A stretch of 64,000 nucleotides of DNA from Exiguobacterium sp. s193 (lineage in GTDB: Bacteria > Bacillota > Bacilli > Exiguobacteriales > Exiguobacteriaceae). The position numbers and the translations under genes are program-made. The notes beneath the pieces are model-generated. The model was not told the origin of the DNA. It did not search any database and was given only the letters and a program-made list of their open reading frames with translations. The stretch lies in contig NZ_JACSMR010000003.1 of the NCBI RefSeq assembly GCF_018618755.1, forward strand, positions 62,001 through 126,000, written 5' to 3'. Position 1 is the stretch's first letter, and the number at the start of each line of letters is the position of its first letter. Positions 7,737 through 16,294 of the stretch are shown here, piece by piece.

Positions 7737-9875
7737 ATGACTGAACATTCATCGATGTCTGCAGAGGAAACCATCCGCGCTACATTACAGGCGGTCGCAG
7801 AACCGCTTCTCTTAATCGATCAGATGGGTCGAATTGACTTTGCGAACCTAACGTTTCAATCTCAGTTCTCTTCCCCTTCTGACCAGGATTCGCTCGCTTC
7901 CATCTTTTCAATCGACGCGTCGTCTTTTCCGTTCACCGGGCAGACCCGTCTCAGTGTCGCACCATACGAGTTGATCGTTTCACCTGTCGCCGAAACATCT
8001 TTGTTCATCGTCTCCGTTAAGTCACTTGATATCAAGCAACTCCTTGATTCGACACTCGACATCGCCTTACTTGTCACTGATGCCAGCTTTCGGATTACGG
8101 ATCATAACGAAACAGCAAACCTCTTGTTTGGATACGAGCAGGGTGAATTAGTCGGAATGTGCCCACACGGGTTACACGATCAAGAAGAATTCGATCAACG
8201 CAAACAGCATTTAGAACAATTGAACCTTAAAAATTTATCGACAGCCGATATCCTGCTCCTTCACGGTCGGGAGGCCGAAAATGAGTGGACCTATCATCGA
8301 AAGGACGGGTCCACCTTTAACGGGCGGCTCTATATGACACGCTTAGACGACGGACGTTTTTTCTTATTCATCGCGGATATCAGTTCCCAAAAACAAATCG
8401 AGACACATCTAATTAAAAGTGAGCGCCGCTTCCGCTTGTTTTCCGAATCGATCGTTGAAGCCGTTATTTTCCACGACCATGGAAAAATCATTGATGCGAA
8501 CCGGGCAGCTGAAGTGATCTTTCGGACAAAACTTGAACAAATCAAAGGACGTGATGCACTTAATTTCATCCACCCTGATTTCCATGATGAGGTCAGCCGG
8601 CGTATCGAACTCCATCGTGACGATCCGTATGAAGTCATCGGACGACGTGCCGACGGTTCACCTGTTGCGATTGAAGTCTTTCCGCGCGAAATCGTAACTG
8701 AAGAAACACCTATACGTGTCGCTGTCATCCGAGACATCAGCGAACGAAAAAAAATCGAAGTCATGTTGGAGCGTGAAAAAAATGCCATCATGCGTCAACG
8801 CGATATTACCCAGTCCATCTTACAAGCGTCCAATGAGGGCTTTTTACTGACCGAAGAAGACGGAAGCTTTATCTTCATGAACGTCAAAGCACGAAAATTA
8901 CTCGATGTCCCGGGCATCGCGCCGAGTAAAATCCAGGAGCGCATCAGCATGATTCCGAATCTCGATCTTACGACCCGTTATGAGATGTTGCAGCAAGTCG
9001 AGGAACTACTTGCCGGCAAACATTCCGAACTGTCCTTCCGCTTTACATTGCAGCGTCCGAATGAATCCAGTCATCTTTATTTTGAGTTTTATGCGACTTC
9101 GATCAAAAAAGAACGCAGTCGTATTTCACGTCATGGCTTTTTATTCGTCTTCCGTGACCGAACGGAGGAACAAAAGATGGATCAAGTCAAAGATGAATTG
9201 ATCAGTACGGTCTCGCATGAACTCCGTACGCCACTTTCGTCAATACTCGGTTACATGGAGTTATTACGGTACCGAAAGCTTCCCGCCGAAAAAGTAGCAC
9301 GGTACGTCGAAATCATGCACGAAGAAGCCAAACGATTAACGACACTCCTAAATGAATTTTTAGACATCCAGCGCATGGAGGGTGGGAAACAGCCTTACGA
9401 CTTCAAGCCGTTTTCGCTTCGTCAATTGCTCGTCGATACAGCGGAAGCCTTCGGGGAAACAGCGGAGACCCATCAAATCATCCTTGAGACACCGGATGAT
9501 CCCGTTACGATTTTTGCCGATGAAAATAAAGTCAAACAAGTCATTTTGAATTTGTTGTCGAATGCCATCAAGTATTCCCCGTCAGCGGACCGGATCAATG
9601 CGAGTTTGAAAACACAAGGCGATCAAGCCATCATCACGGTAACTGATTATGGTCTCGGCATTCCGCAAAATGCGTTCGATAAACTCTTCACAAAATTTTA
9701 CCGCGTCGACAATTCGGCCATCCGTAAAATCGGTGGAACAGGTCTCGGTCTCGCGATTTGTAAAGAAATCATCGAATCACACGGTGGAGCAATCTCCGTC
9801 GAATCAGAACTGAACCAAGGATCGACCTTTACCGTTGTACTCGATTTAGATTCAAGAAAGGATTATGCGAAATGA
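7737..9875 (+). CDS. Multi-PAS sensor histidine kinase (cytoplasmic, orphan)
   Basis: The protein has 712 residues and no membrane helix. Four PAS-like segments are visible, starting near residues 15, 105, 235 and 365. They are followed by a HisKA domain with the phosphorylated His in STVSHELRTPLSSILGY and an ATPase domain (N box NLLSNAIKYSP, G boxes DYGLGIP and GGTGLGLAI). Start ATG 7737 is set by GGAGAGGAGG just upstream; the TTG at 7719 abuts this site. The stop overlaps the next start (ATGA), so it is translated together with two reductase genes. No response regulator is adjacent. Confidence 0.85.
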   Translation: MTEHSSMSAEETIRATLQAVAEPLLLIDQMGRIDFANLTFQSQFSSPSDQDSLASIFSIDASSFPFTGQTRLSVAPYELIVSPVAETSLFIVSVKSLDIKQLLDSTLDIALLVTDASFRITDHNETANLLFGYEQGELVGMCPHGLHDQEEFDQRKQHLEQLNLKNLSTADILLLHGREAENEWTYHRKDGSTFNGRLYMTRLDDGRFFLFIADISSQKQIETHLIKSERRFRLFSESIVEAVIFHDHGKIIDANRAAEVIFRTKLEQIKGRDALNFIHPDFHDEVSRRIELHRDDPYEVIGRRADGSPVAIEVFPREIVTEETPIRVAVIRDISERKKIEVMLEREKNAIMRQRDITQSILQASNEGFLLTEEDGSFIFMNVKARKLLDVPGIAPSKIQERISMIPNLDLTTRYEMLQQVEELLAGKHSELSFRFTLQRPNESSHLYFEFYATSIKKERSRISRHGFLFVFRDRTEEQKMDQVKDELISTVSHELRTPLSSILGYMELLRYRKLPAEKVARYVEIMHEEAKRLTTLLNEFLDIQRMEGGKQPYDFKPFSLRQLLVDTAEAFGETAETHQIILETPDDPVTIFADENKVKQVILNLLSNAIKYSPSADRINASLKTQGDQAIITVTDYGLGIPQNAFDKLFTKFYRVDNSAIRKIGGTGLGLAICKEIIESHGGAISVESELNQGSTFTVVLDLDSRKDYAK

Positions 9876-10957
9876 CACGGACTTATTTCATGACAGGCTT
9901 CCCAGGATTTCTCGCCACTAAATTAATCGAACGCCTCGCCTTAGTTCCGGAGCAAATCGAACACTTTTATTTGCTCCATCTGCCGAGTGAACAAATGGGT
10001 GCCATCGTCAAAAAAAACTGGTTACTTGCGCATACGGCACTCGAGGAGCAGCAACTGATTTTGTTAGAAGGTGACATTACACAGGAAGGGCTCGGACTCG
10101 GTGCAGACGTAAAAGCAGTTCTTTCCGAGGAAGTCACACATCTCTTTCATCTTGCGGCATTATATGACTTAGCGACGCCGTTTGATGCCGCCTTCCGTAT
10201 CAATGTCACGGGGACATCACACGTCACCCAGTTCGCAAAGACACTATCTCATCTAGAACGGTATGTCTATTTCAGTACGGCATATGTCTCAGGTTTACGG
10301 ACTGGGACGGTTCTTGAAGGAGAACTTCGTCATACTGCCGCGTTTAAAAATGCCTATGAAGAGACGAAATATTTAGCCGAAGTTCGCTTCCACGAAGAAA
10401 TCGGTACGCTTCCCTACACGATCATTCGTCCGGGCATCGTCGTCGGGCATTCCGAGACGGGTGAGACCCCTAAATGGGACGGTGTCTATTTCGTCTTAAA
10501 CGCGCTGCGTCTGCTAAACAACGTTGCTCCGCTCCCGTATGCCGGCAGAGCCAACGCGCTTGTCAATCTCGTCCCGTATGATTACGTCATCGCTGCGACG
10601 ACTTATTTAAGTCATGCGCCGAGCGGCATCCGCAAAACATATCACCTGACCGATCCGTTCCCACATGGAGCCCGGACGATTTATGAGATGTTACACAACG
10701 CCTACTACGGTTGCGCTCCGCGGGGCATCGTCCCGTTTCGCCTCGTGACGTCCCTCTTGACACCAGGCATCGCTACACGCTTACAGATGCAACGGCAGAC
10801 GCTCGATTACTTCGTCCACCCCGTTCACTATGATACGACGAACACACTTCGTGATTTAGACGGGACTGGTATCGTTTGTCCGGATCTCGCCGAGTTTCTT
10901 CCACTACTTGTCGATTACTATAAAACTCAACATCCCGAAATGGAGAACACACAATGA
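9872..10957 (+). CDS. NAD(P)-binding extended SDR, thioester/fatty-acyl-reductase-like
   Basis: A 361-residue protein with an N-terminal nucleotide site variant (YFMTGFPGFLATKL) and a YEETKYLAE active-site YxxxK. The long form and the TGFPGFL signature resemble the male-sterility/NAD_binding_4 branch of extended short-chain dehydrogenases, which reduce acyl thioesters or modify lipids. The substrate is not evident. It overlaps the kinase gene upstream and the RmlD-like gene downstream by 4 bp each, so the three are probably made together. Confidence 0.75.
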   Translation: MTRTYFMTGFPGFLATKLIERLALVPEQIEHFYLLHLPSEQMGAIVKKNWLLAHTALEEQQLILLEGDITQEGLGLGADVKAVLSEEVTHLFHLAALYDLATPFDAAFRINVTGTSHVTQFAKTLSHLERYVYFSTAYVSGLRTGTVLEGELRHTAAFKNAYEETKYLAEVRFHEEIGTLPYTIIRPGIVVGHSETGETPKWDGVYFVLNALRLLNNVAPLPYAGRANALVNLVPYDYVIAATTYLSHAPSGIRKTYHLTDPFPHGARTIYEMLHNAYYGCAPRGIVPFRLVTSLLTPGIATRLQMQRQTLDYFVHPVHYDTTNTLRDLDGTGIVCPDLAEFLPLLVDYYKTQHPEMENTQ

Positions 10958-11694
10958 ATGCTCTTGTTACCGGTATGAATGGTACAGTCGCACCTGTACT
11001 CGCAGACGTCTTACGCATGCATCAGTATGAAGTTATAGCTTGGGATCGATCAGTCGTCTCGACGACTGATTCCGTAATCATGGAAGCTTTTATTGACCAG
11101 GTCCAACCTGATCTACTCTTACACATCGGAATGGGTTCTGCTGAATTTGCAGAATCGTTGGCACGGCTATCTTTTGAGCGTAACATTCCTTTTCTCTTTA
11201 CGAGTACGGCCTCTGTCTACGCAAATCATCAACAGGGACCGCATGATCCATCTGTACTTCCGGAAGCAGACGATGAATACGGTTTTTATAAGCGAACATG
11301 CGAACGACTTATCCAAGCGGTCAATCCTGACGCCTACATCGTCCGAATCGGCTGGCAAATCGGTCAGGTCGCCGGATCGAATAATATGATTGATTATTTA
11401 GAACGGCATGCCTCGACCGGCCCCATTCCGGCAAGTAAAAACTGGTATCCCGCTTGTTCTTTTTTGGAAGATACGGCGCAAATGCTCTATACAATCTTGA
11501 CAGCTCAAACACCTGGTCTTTATCTTGCCGATGGAAATCCGACCCATTCCTTCTTTGAAATCGCTACAGCATTAAATGTATACCACGGTTCGAAATGGCG
11601 AATCGAAGAAGATGATACAATCCAGCGTGATGATCGAATGAATGATCATCGGGTGACCATTCAACCCATCTCAGACCGACTATCCTTTATGTAA
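10954..11694 (+). CDS. NAD(P)-dependent epimerase/reductase (RmlD-like SDR)
   Basis: A 246-residue short extended SDR. The N-terminus MNALVTGMNGTVAPVLADVL holds the TGxxGxxx nucleotide loop. STASVY provides the active-site Ser region and YGFYKRTCE the YxxxK pair, followed by AYIVRIGWQIG as in dTDP-4-dehydrorhamnose reductases. No rhamnose-synthesis genes are nearby, so a sugar-nucleotide substrate is not assured. It is the last gene of the kinase-SDR-SDR operon. Confidence 0.75.
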   Translation: MNALVTGMNGTVAPVLADVLRMHQYEVIAWDRSVVSTTDSVIMEAFIDQVQPDLLLHIGMGSAEFAESLARLSFERNIPFLFTSTASVYANHQQGPHDPSVLPEADDEYGFYKRTCERLIQAVNPDAYIVRIGWQIGQVAGSNNMIDYLERHASTGPIPASKNWYPACSFLEDTAQMLYTILTAQTPGLYLADGNPTHSFFEIATALNVYHGSKWRIEEDDTIQRDDRMNDHRVTIQPISDRLSFM

Positions 11695-11696
11695 AA

Positions 11697-11741
11697 AAGT
11701 GCCTCGCCATTCGATGTGTAATCGAACGGCGAGGCACTTTT
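11697..11741. terminator. Bidirectional terminator
   Basis: GTGCCTCGCC / GGCGAGGCAC with an extended TTCGAT/ATCGAA stem, flanked by an A run and a T run. It serves the SDR operon and the convergent potassium transporter gene. Confidence 0.85.
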
Positions 11742-11767
11742 AGGAGCCATCTACTATTGACAGTCAA

Positions 11768-13159
11768 TCAACCAATCAGCATATTTTCTTTCGGATAACG
11801 AATCAACCGATCGTGTTGTGTCGCGAACGTAAACAGAATCGTCAAGGAACCAACGCGTCCGAGTAACATCATGAACATGATTAACCCTTTTCCGAAACCA
11901 TTCAACTCTGATGTGACATTCAGTGACAGTCCGACGGTCCCGAACGCTGAAACCGTTTCGAAGAACAAACCGGTAAACGAAACATTTGGTTGTGATAAAG
12001 CAAGCAATGTCGTAATTAACGCGATGAATAATAAACTGAAAATCGCAATCGCATAGGCCTTCGAGATGGCTTGTGCTTGGACCGTCCGGCGCATCAGGAC
12101 GGTTTCCCGTTGCCCCCGCAGATACGTCCAGACATTTTTTAAAATGACTGCTGCCGTCGTGACTTTAATTCCCGATCCTGTCGATGCCGACCCTGCCCCG
12201 ATGTACATCAGCACCATCATCAAACCAATCGAGAGCGGCACCATCGTCGTTAAATCAATCGTCTGGAACCCCGCTGTCCGTGTCGTCACGACCTGGAAGA
12301 AAACGATATGGAGCGCTTGAAAGAACGAATAGTCTCGTAGTGAACCGAGATGCGACACCCACTCGTACACCATCATCGCGGCCGTACCTAAACCGTTGAT
12401 GACGAGTAACGATAAAATCATCAATTTGGAATGCAATGAAATTTTCTTGAAGCTCCGGTTAGCCGAAACATCGGCGATGACCGTAAATCCTAATCCGCCA
12501 ATCATTAAGAGTGCCGAAATCGTAAAGATGAACGTCGTATCCTGTTGGAAGGAAATTAAGCTGTCCCCCCATAATGCGAATCCGGCGTTATTAAACGCCG
12601 AGACGGCATGGAATAAACCGTAGTACAGCGATTTTGAGAGCGTATATTTGTATTGGATGAACAAATCGAGTGCAAGTAACACCATCCCGATCAATTCTAA
12701 GATGACGGTCGTCAACAGGATGTTCCGGACGAGACGAATCGTCCCCCCCGGACTGTCTAAGTTAAACATTTCTTGAATGATGATCCGTTGGCGAATCCCG
12801 ATTTTCCGGCCCGTGACGCTCAAGAGAACGAGCGCAATCGTCATGAACCCGAGCCCGCCAATCTGAATCAAAATCATCAAAATCAATTGACCGCCTAAAT
12901 TAAACGACTCGCCGATGTTGATTGGCGAAAGGCCGGTCACTGTCGCGGCAGAAGTCGCAACAAATAAACAATCGATCAATGAAAGATGAATCCCGCTTTG
13001 TTGAAAGAATGGGATCCATAACAACAGACCCCCTAATAAGATTGTCAACGTGAACCCCGTCGCGATGAAACGGGCCGGCTTATCAAACAATTGATGATAG
13101 GCCGCCTCCCCCAAGTGCCCGAATCTCGCTAATCGCGTCCGTCTTTTATGCGAAAACAT
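11768..13159 (-). CDS. Potassium uptake channel subunit of the Ktr/Trk family
   Basis: A 463-residue membrane protein with four M1-P-M2 units. The selectivity filters are visible: TVTGLS, NNAGF, TRTAGF and GTVGLS. Size and sequence fit KtrB/KtrD of B. subtilis, which take up K+ with a cytoplasmic RCK partner (KtrA/KtrC). No RCK gene is in this window, so the partner must be elsewhere, as for ktrC/ktrD. TAGGAGGAG precedes the ATG. No c-di-AMP (ydaO-type) riboswitch was seen in the 160-bp leader region. Confidence 0.9.
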   Translation of the reverse strand: MFSHKRRTRLARFGHLGEAAYHQLFDKPARFIATGFTLTILLGGLLLWIPFFQQSGIHLSLIDCLFVATSAATVTGLSPINIGESFNLGGQLILMILIQIGGLGFMTIALVLLSVTGRKIGIRQRIIIQEMFNLDSPGGTIRLVRNILLTTVILELIGMVLLALDLFIQYKYTLSKSLYYGLFHAVSAFNNAGFALWGDSLISFQQDTTFIFTISALLMIGGLGFTVIADVSANRSFKKISLHSKLMILSLLVINGLGTAAMMVYEWVSHLGSLRDYSFFQALHIVFFQVVTTRTAGFQTIDLTTMVPLSIGLMMVLMYIGAGSASTGSGIKVTTAAVILKNVWTYLRGQRETVLMRRTVQAQAISKAYAIAIFSLLFIALITTLLALSQPNVSFTGLFFETVSAFGTVGLSLNVTSELNGFGKGLIMFMMLLGRVGSLTILFTFATQHDRLIRYPKENMLIG

Positions 13160-13319
13160 GTGTCTACTCCTCCTATATGCGAATACTCAATTGCATCTAT
13201 CATACTCTCTCGAAAACATTAGTTCTATCGAAATTTACAATCCGCTAAACGTTTTCGTTTTTTTTTGGTAAAATAGATAAAAGAAGACGTGTTAACTTTA
13301 AAGGAGGTTGAGGGAAACC

Positions 13320-13559
13320 GTGGACCCTAGGACGGCTGACCATTCGATTGAGGATGTCTCGCGAAGGCTAGAACGCCAATCACAATGGATGCCCGCACAG
13401 TTATATTATCAATTCGAGGAATTATTATCATTGCATCTTGAACAACCGATTCTAAATGAATTGTATAATGTATTAAAAAAATACGACATATTAACCGATA
13501 TAGAGCGTGACGAACGAAACGAAAGCATTCAGTTGCTTATCGACGAAAACGGCGCTTGA
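13320..13559 (+). CDS. Small hypothetical protein (79 aa)
   Basis: Not recognised. A GTG start at 13320 follows a perfect AAAGGAGGT (13300-13308) with 11-nt spacing. The product is acidic, mainly helical and has no membrane segment or signal peptide. A TAAAAT box lies upstream (13269-13274) and a strong terminator directly after the stop, so this is its own transcription unit between ktr and motA. The site and terminator make it a credible gene despite its small size. Confidence 0.65.
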   Translation: MDPRTADHSIEDVSRRLERQSQWMPAQLYYQFEELLSLHLEQPILNELYNVLKKYDILTDIERDERNESIQLLIDENGA

Positions 13560-13579
13560 TTCTCGGTTTTTGGATTTCC

Positions 13580-13610
13580 GAGCAGAAGATGCGTCTTCTG
13601 CTCTTTTTCT
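13580..13610 (+). terminator. Rho-independent terminator
   Basis: GAGCAGAAGA-TGCG-TCTTCTGCTC perfect 10-bp stem with a long T-rich tail. It separates the 79-aa gene from motA and shows that frames starting at 13556 are not the real motA start. Confidence 0.9.
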
Positions 13611-13660
13611 TTTTTTCGTTCACGACCATAACAACATGTGGAAAGGTGGCACAATACATA

Positions 13661-14446
13661 ATGGATATCGTGTCGATAATCGGTATTATTCTTGGTATCA
13701 TCACGCTCGTCGGAGGAATGATTTTAAAAGGTGCTCCTCCCATCGCCCTATTGAACCCAGCAGCACTCGTCATCATCTTTGCGGGTACGGCAGCGGCCAT
13801 CATGATTTCCTTCCCGAAGGAACGGCTCAAACTCATCCCAGCACTCTTTAAAGTCATCTTTTTTGAGCAAAACTTAATGACAAAACAAAATCTCATGCTC
13901 CAATTCGTCACCCTATCGACCCAAGCACGAAAAGAAGGACTCTTGTCGCTCGAGACGGCGATTGAAGAAGTCGATAACGCGTTCATGAAACGTGGTGTCA
14001 TGATGGTCATCGACGGACAGCCGTCTGAATATGTCGAGGATGTCATGACGCGTGACCTCGAAAATATGACAGAGCGGCACCATGCAAATGCGAATATTTT
14101 CACGCAAGCCGGTACGTATGCCCCAACTCTTGGTGTTTTAGGAGCCGTCATCGGACTTGTCGCTGCCTTATCGGATTTGTCGGACATCGAGAAACTTGGT
14201 CATGCCATCTCGGGTGCCTTCATCGCGACATTATTCGGGATTTTTACCGGATACGTCCTTTGGTTTCCGTTCGCGACGAAACTCAAACAAAAATCAGCAA
14301 ATGAAATTCAATTATACGAAATGATGATTGAAGGGATTCTTTCGATTCAAAACGGCGAATCGCCGAAAAACTTGGAGGACAAGTTACTCGTGTACCTGAC
14401 ACCGAAGGAGCGTGCGACCTATGAAGCGGAAAAAGAAGCCGCATGA
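13661..14446 (+). CDS. motA: Flagellar motor stator protein MotA
   Basis: A 261-residue stator subunit with four membrane helices, the first two near residues 1-50 and the last two near 150-205, separated by a cytoplasmic loop that contacts the rotor protein FliG. The motif TLGVLGAVIGLVAAL in helix 3 is characteristic. The ATG at 13661 follows AAAGGTGG at 11 nt; upstream in-frame sequence runs through a terminator. It overlaps motB by 26 bp. With MotB it makes the ion channel that powers flagellar rotation. Confidence 0.9.
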   Translation: MDIVSIIGIILGIITLVGGMILKGAPPIALLNPAALVIIFAGTAAAIMISFPKERLKLIPALFKVIFFEQNLMTKQNLMLQFVTLSTQARKEGLLSLETAIEEVDNAFMKRGVMMVIDGQPSEYVEDVMTRDLENMTERHHANANIFTQAGTYAPTLGVLGAVIGLVAALSDLSDIEKLGHAISGAFIATLFGIFTGYVLWFPFATKLKQKSANEIQLYEMMIEGILSIQNGESPKNLEDKLLVYLTPKERATYEAEKEAA

Positions 14447-15194
14447 TGAACATATCTCGGAAGGTTGGCTGATTCCATATGCCGATCTCCTGACACTGTT
14501 ACTGGCGCTTTTCATCGTCCTCTTTGCTTCGAGTAACGTCGATGCCGTCAAACTAAAAGCGATGTCTCAATCGTTCAGCTCCGTCTTTAACGGAGGTTCT
14601 GGCATGATTACGAACAGTTCTCTTGCCACTTCTCAAGAAGAGGAAGATTCGAAAAAAACGGACGCCCGGACAAAAGCACAAAGTTACGAAATCGCAGAAC
14701 TTGAAAAAATCAAAGCGCAAGCGACGGACTACATCAAAAAAGAAAATCTTGAAAAAGACATCAAAGTCGAGATTACAAATGAAGGATTAGTCTTTACGAT
14801 TCGGGATCGTGCCCTCTTTTCTCCTGCACAAGCAGAAGTCAAAGGAGACGCCATCCAAATCGCTCAGGGAATGAGTAACTTACTCGTCAAATCAGGAAAA
14901 CGTCAAATCCAGGTTTCGGGTCATACCGACAACATCCCGATTCAAACAGCCAAATATCCGTCTAACTGGGAACTCAGTGCAGAGCGTGCCATCAGTTTCA
15001 TGCGTGCGTTGCAAAAAAATCCCCAGTTGGAACCAAAACGCTTTACTGTGACGGGATACGGCGAGTACCAGCCGATCGCTTCAAACCAGTCGGAAAGCGG
15101 ACGCAGTCAAAACCGCCGTGTCGAAGTCCTCGTCCGTCCGCTACTCGATATCAAAGCGGCGAATTTACTGGACGAAACAACAGTCAAACCGTAA
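14421..15194 (+). CDS. motB: Flagellar motor stator protein MotB
   Basis: A 257-residue protein with a single N-terminal helix, WLIPYADLLTLLLALFIVLF, in which the Asp is the ion-binding residue. An OmpA-type peptidoglycan-binding domain covers about residues 130-245 (GHTDNIPI, NWELSAERA, GYGEYQPI, NRRVEV). The PYADLLTLLLALFIV form resembles proton-type MotB more than sodium-type MotS. The ATG at 14421 lies 10 nt after GAAGGAG; a GTG at 14412 is too close to that site. Confidence 0.9.
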   Translation: MKRKKKPHDEHISEGWLIPYADLLTLLLALFIVLFASSNVDAVKLKAMSQSFSSVFNGGSGMITNSSLATSQEEEDSKKTDARTKAQSYEIAELEKIKAQATDYIKKENLEKDIKVEITNEGLVFTIRDRALFSPAQAEVKGDAIQIAQGMSNLLVKSGKRQIQVSGHTDNIPIQTAKYPSNWELSAERAISFMRALQKNPQLEPKRFTVTGYGEYQPIASNQSESGRSQNRRVEVLVRPLLDIKAANLLDETTVKP

Positions 15195-15239
15195 TCGACT
15201 GGACAGAATCAACTAATTTAGAAAATGAAGATACACACG

Positions 15240-15278
15240 AAGGGATTGCCATCTGACATCGATGCGCAATCCCTTTTA
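15240..15278 (+). terminator. Rho-independent terminator after motB
   Basis: AAGGGATTGC (15240-15249) pairs with GCAATCCCTT (15266-15275), with a short T tail. The structured repeat begins right after it. Confidence 0.75.
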
Positions 15279-15280
15279 GA

Positions 15281-15680
15281 CTGTAACAACCTTTTTATGT
15301 AGCGTGAACATGCGATAACGCCAGACAATCCGTTCGCGCTTCTCCGTCTCGCCTGTCTTCAAAGCGATTAGAGACGGATTGCGCTCTAAACCGTCTGCAT
15401 GACTGGATTTCCGTCATAGTGTTACCTAAAAAGCGTCACGTTTTGTTGACTCCTAAGGGGAAAAGTGCGTTTTTAACGCACTTTCAGAGGCAGGCAAGAC
15501 CCTGCTCGTTGTCCGTGAGGATCAAGGAGAAACGGCTTGCGCCTCGCCCGAGGAAAGCAACGAAAAAGACGCTTAATCCCCCTTCAGACTGTAACAACCT
15601 TTTTATGTAGCGGTGAACATGCTCTGCCAGTTTGCGCTTCCCTGTCTCGCCTTGTCTTTAAAGAAGCCACTCACATTGCA
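15281..15680 (+). repeat. Structured interspersed repeat, locus 2 (shortened copy plus partial second copy)
   Basis: The 562 bp between motB and the DUF420 gene hold no credible gene. The segment 15300-15580 matches locus 1 (1698-2050) in order and orientation but lacks the AATCGGTC...GACCGATT hairpin region. It keeps AAAGTGCGTT-TTT-AACGCACTTT (about 15462-15484). GACTGTAACAACCTTTTTA plus the element head appears twice, near 15280 and 15587; the second is followed by about 60 bp of a new partial copy. This looks like an incomplete tandem duplication. Confidence 0.7.
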
Positions 15681-15757
15681 TTAAATGAGGTACAAAAAAA
15701 TGAGCCCACAAACACAGACAAGCTGCGTGCAGACCCACTTAAACCAAACATTCATTT

Positions 15758-16291
15758 TTAATAATACGGACGAATCATGATGTAGACGATAACACCAGTC
15801 AGACTGACATACAGCCAAAGCGGCATCGTAAAACGTGTCCATTTTTTATGTTTCTCGAAATTTTGATTGAGCGCATGCGCGAGCGACATCAAAACAAGCG
15901 GTACGATGACTGCTGCCAAAATGATATGCGAAATCAAAATAAAGAAATAGACTGGGCGAACGAACCCTTCGCCGCCAAACTTCGTCGACTCACTCACGGC
16001 ATGATACGTCACGTAAGAAATTAAAAAGAGTGTCGTCGTCGTCATGGCACCGCCGATGAAACGGCGGTGATTGATTCGGTTTCCCCGACGAATCGAAATC
16101 CAGGCCCCGAGCAGGAGCATGAACGTAAAGCTGTTAAAAATCGCATTGAAGAACGGGAGTAACGTCCAATCAAAGCCGTCACTCACCTGAAGCGGTGGAG
16201 CGAAAAAAAGTAAGGCGACAAGTAAGTTGATGACGAGCGTCAACAGAATAACGACCGGGACAAAATTACGCCGTTTAGCAGGTTCTTGCAT
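15758..16291 (-). CDS. DUF420 membrane protein (YozB/CtaM-like)
   Basis: A 177-residue protein with about five helices and conserved His residues in YVTYHAVSES and ISHIILAA, as in DUF420. In Staphylococcus aureus the DUF420 protein CtaM is needed to mature the haem A-containing quinol oxidase; the same kind of role in oxidase assembly is inferred here, though no oxidase gene is in the window. It starts 3 nt after the flavin oxidoreductase gene, whose last codons carry its AAGGAGA site, so the two are co-translated. Confidence 0.75.
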   Translation of the reverse strand: MQEPAKRRNFVPVVILLTLVINLLVALLFFAPPLQVSDGFDWTLLPFFNAIFNSFTFMLLLGAWISIRRGNRINHRRFIGGAMTTTTLFLISYVTYHAVSESTKFGGEGFVRPVYFFILISHIILAAVIVPLVLMSLAHALNQNFEKHKKWTRFTMPLWLYVSLTGVIVYIMIRPYY

Positions 16292-16294
16292 GAA

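Noticed and set aside
13160-13319. c-di-AMP (ydaO) riboswitch before the Ktr gene
   Set aside because: The leader is short and lacks the conserved G-rich core expected of that riboswitch.
13537-14187. A 216-codon minus-strand frame over motA
   Set aside because: motA is clear on the plus strand; the antisense protein has no recognisable features.
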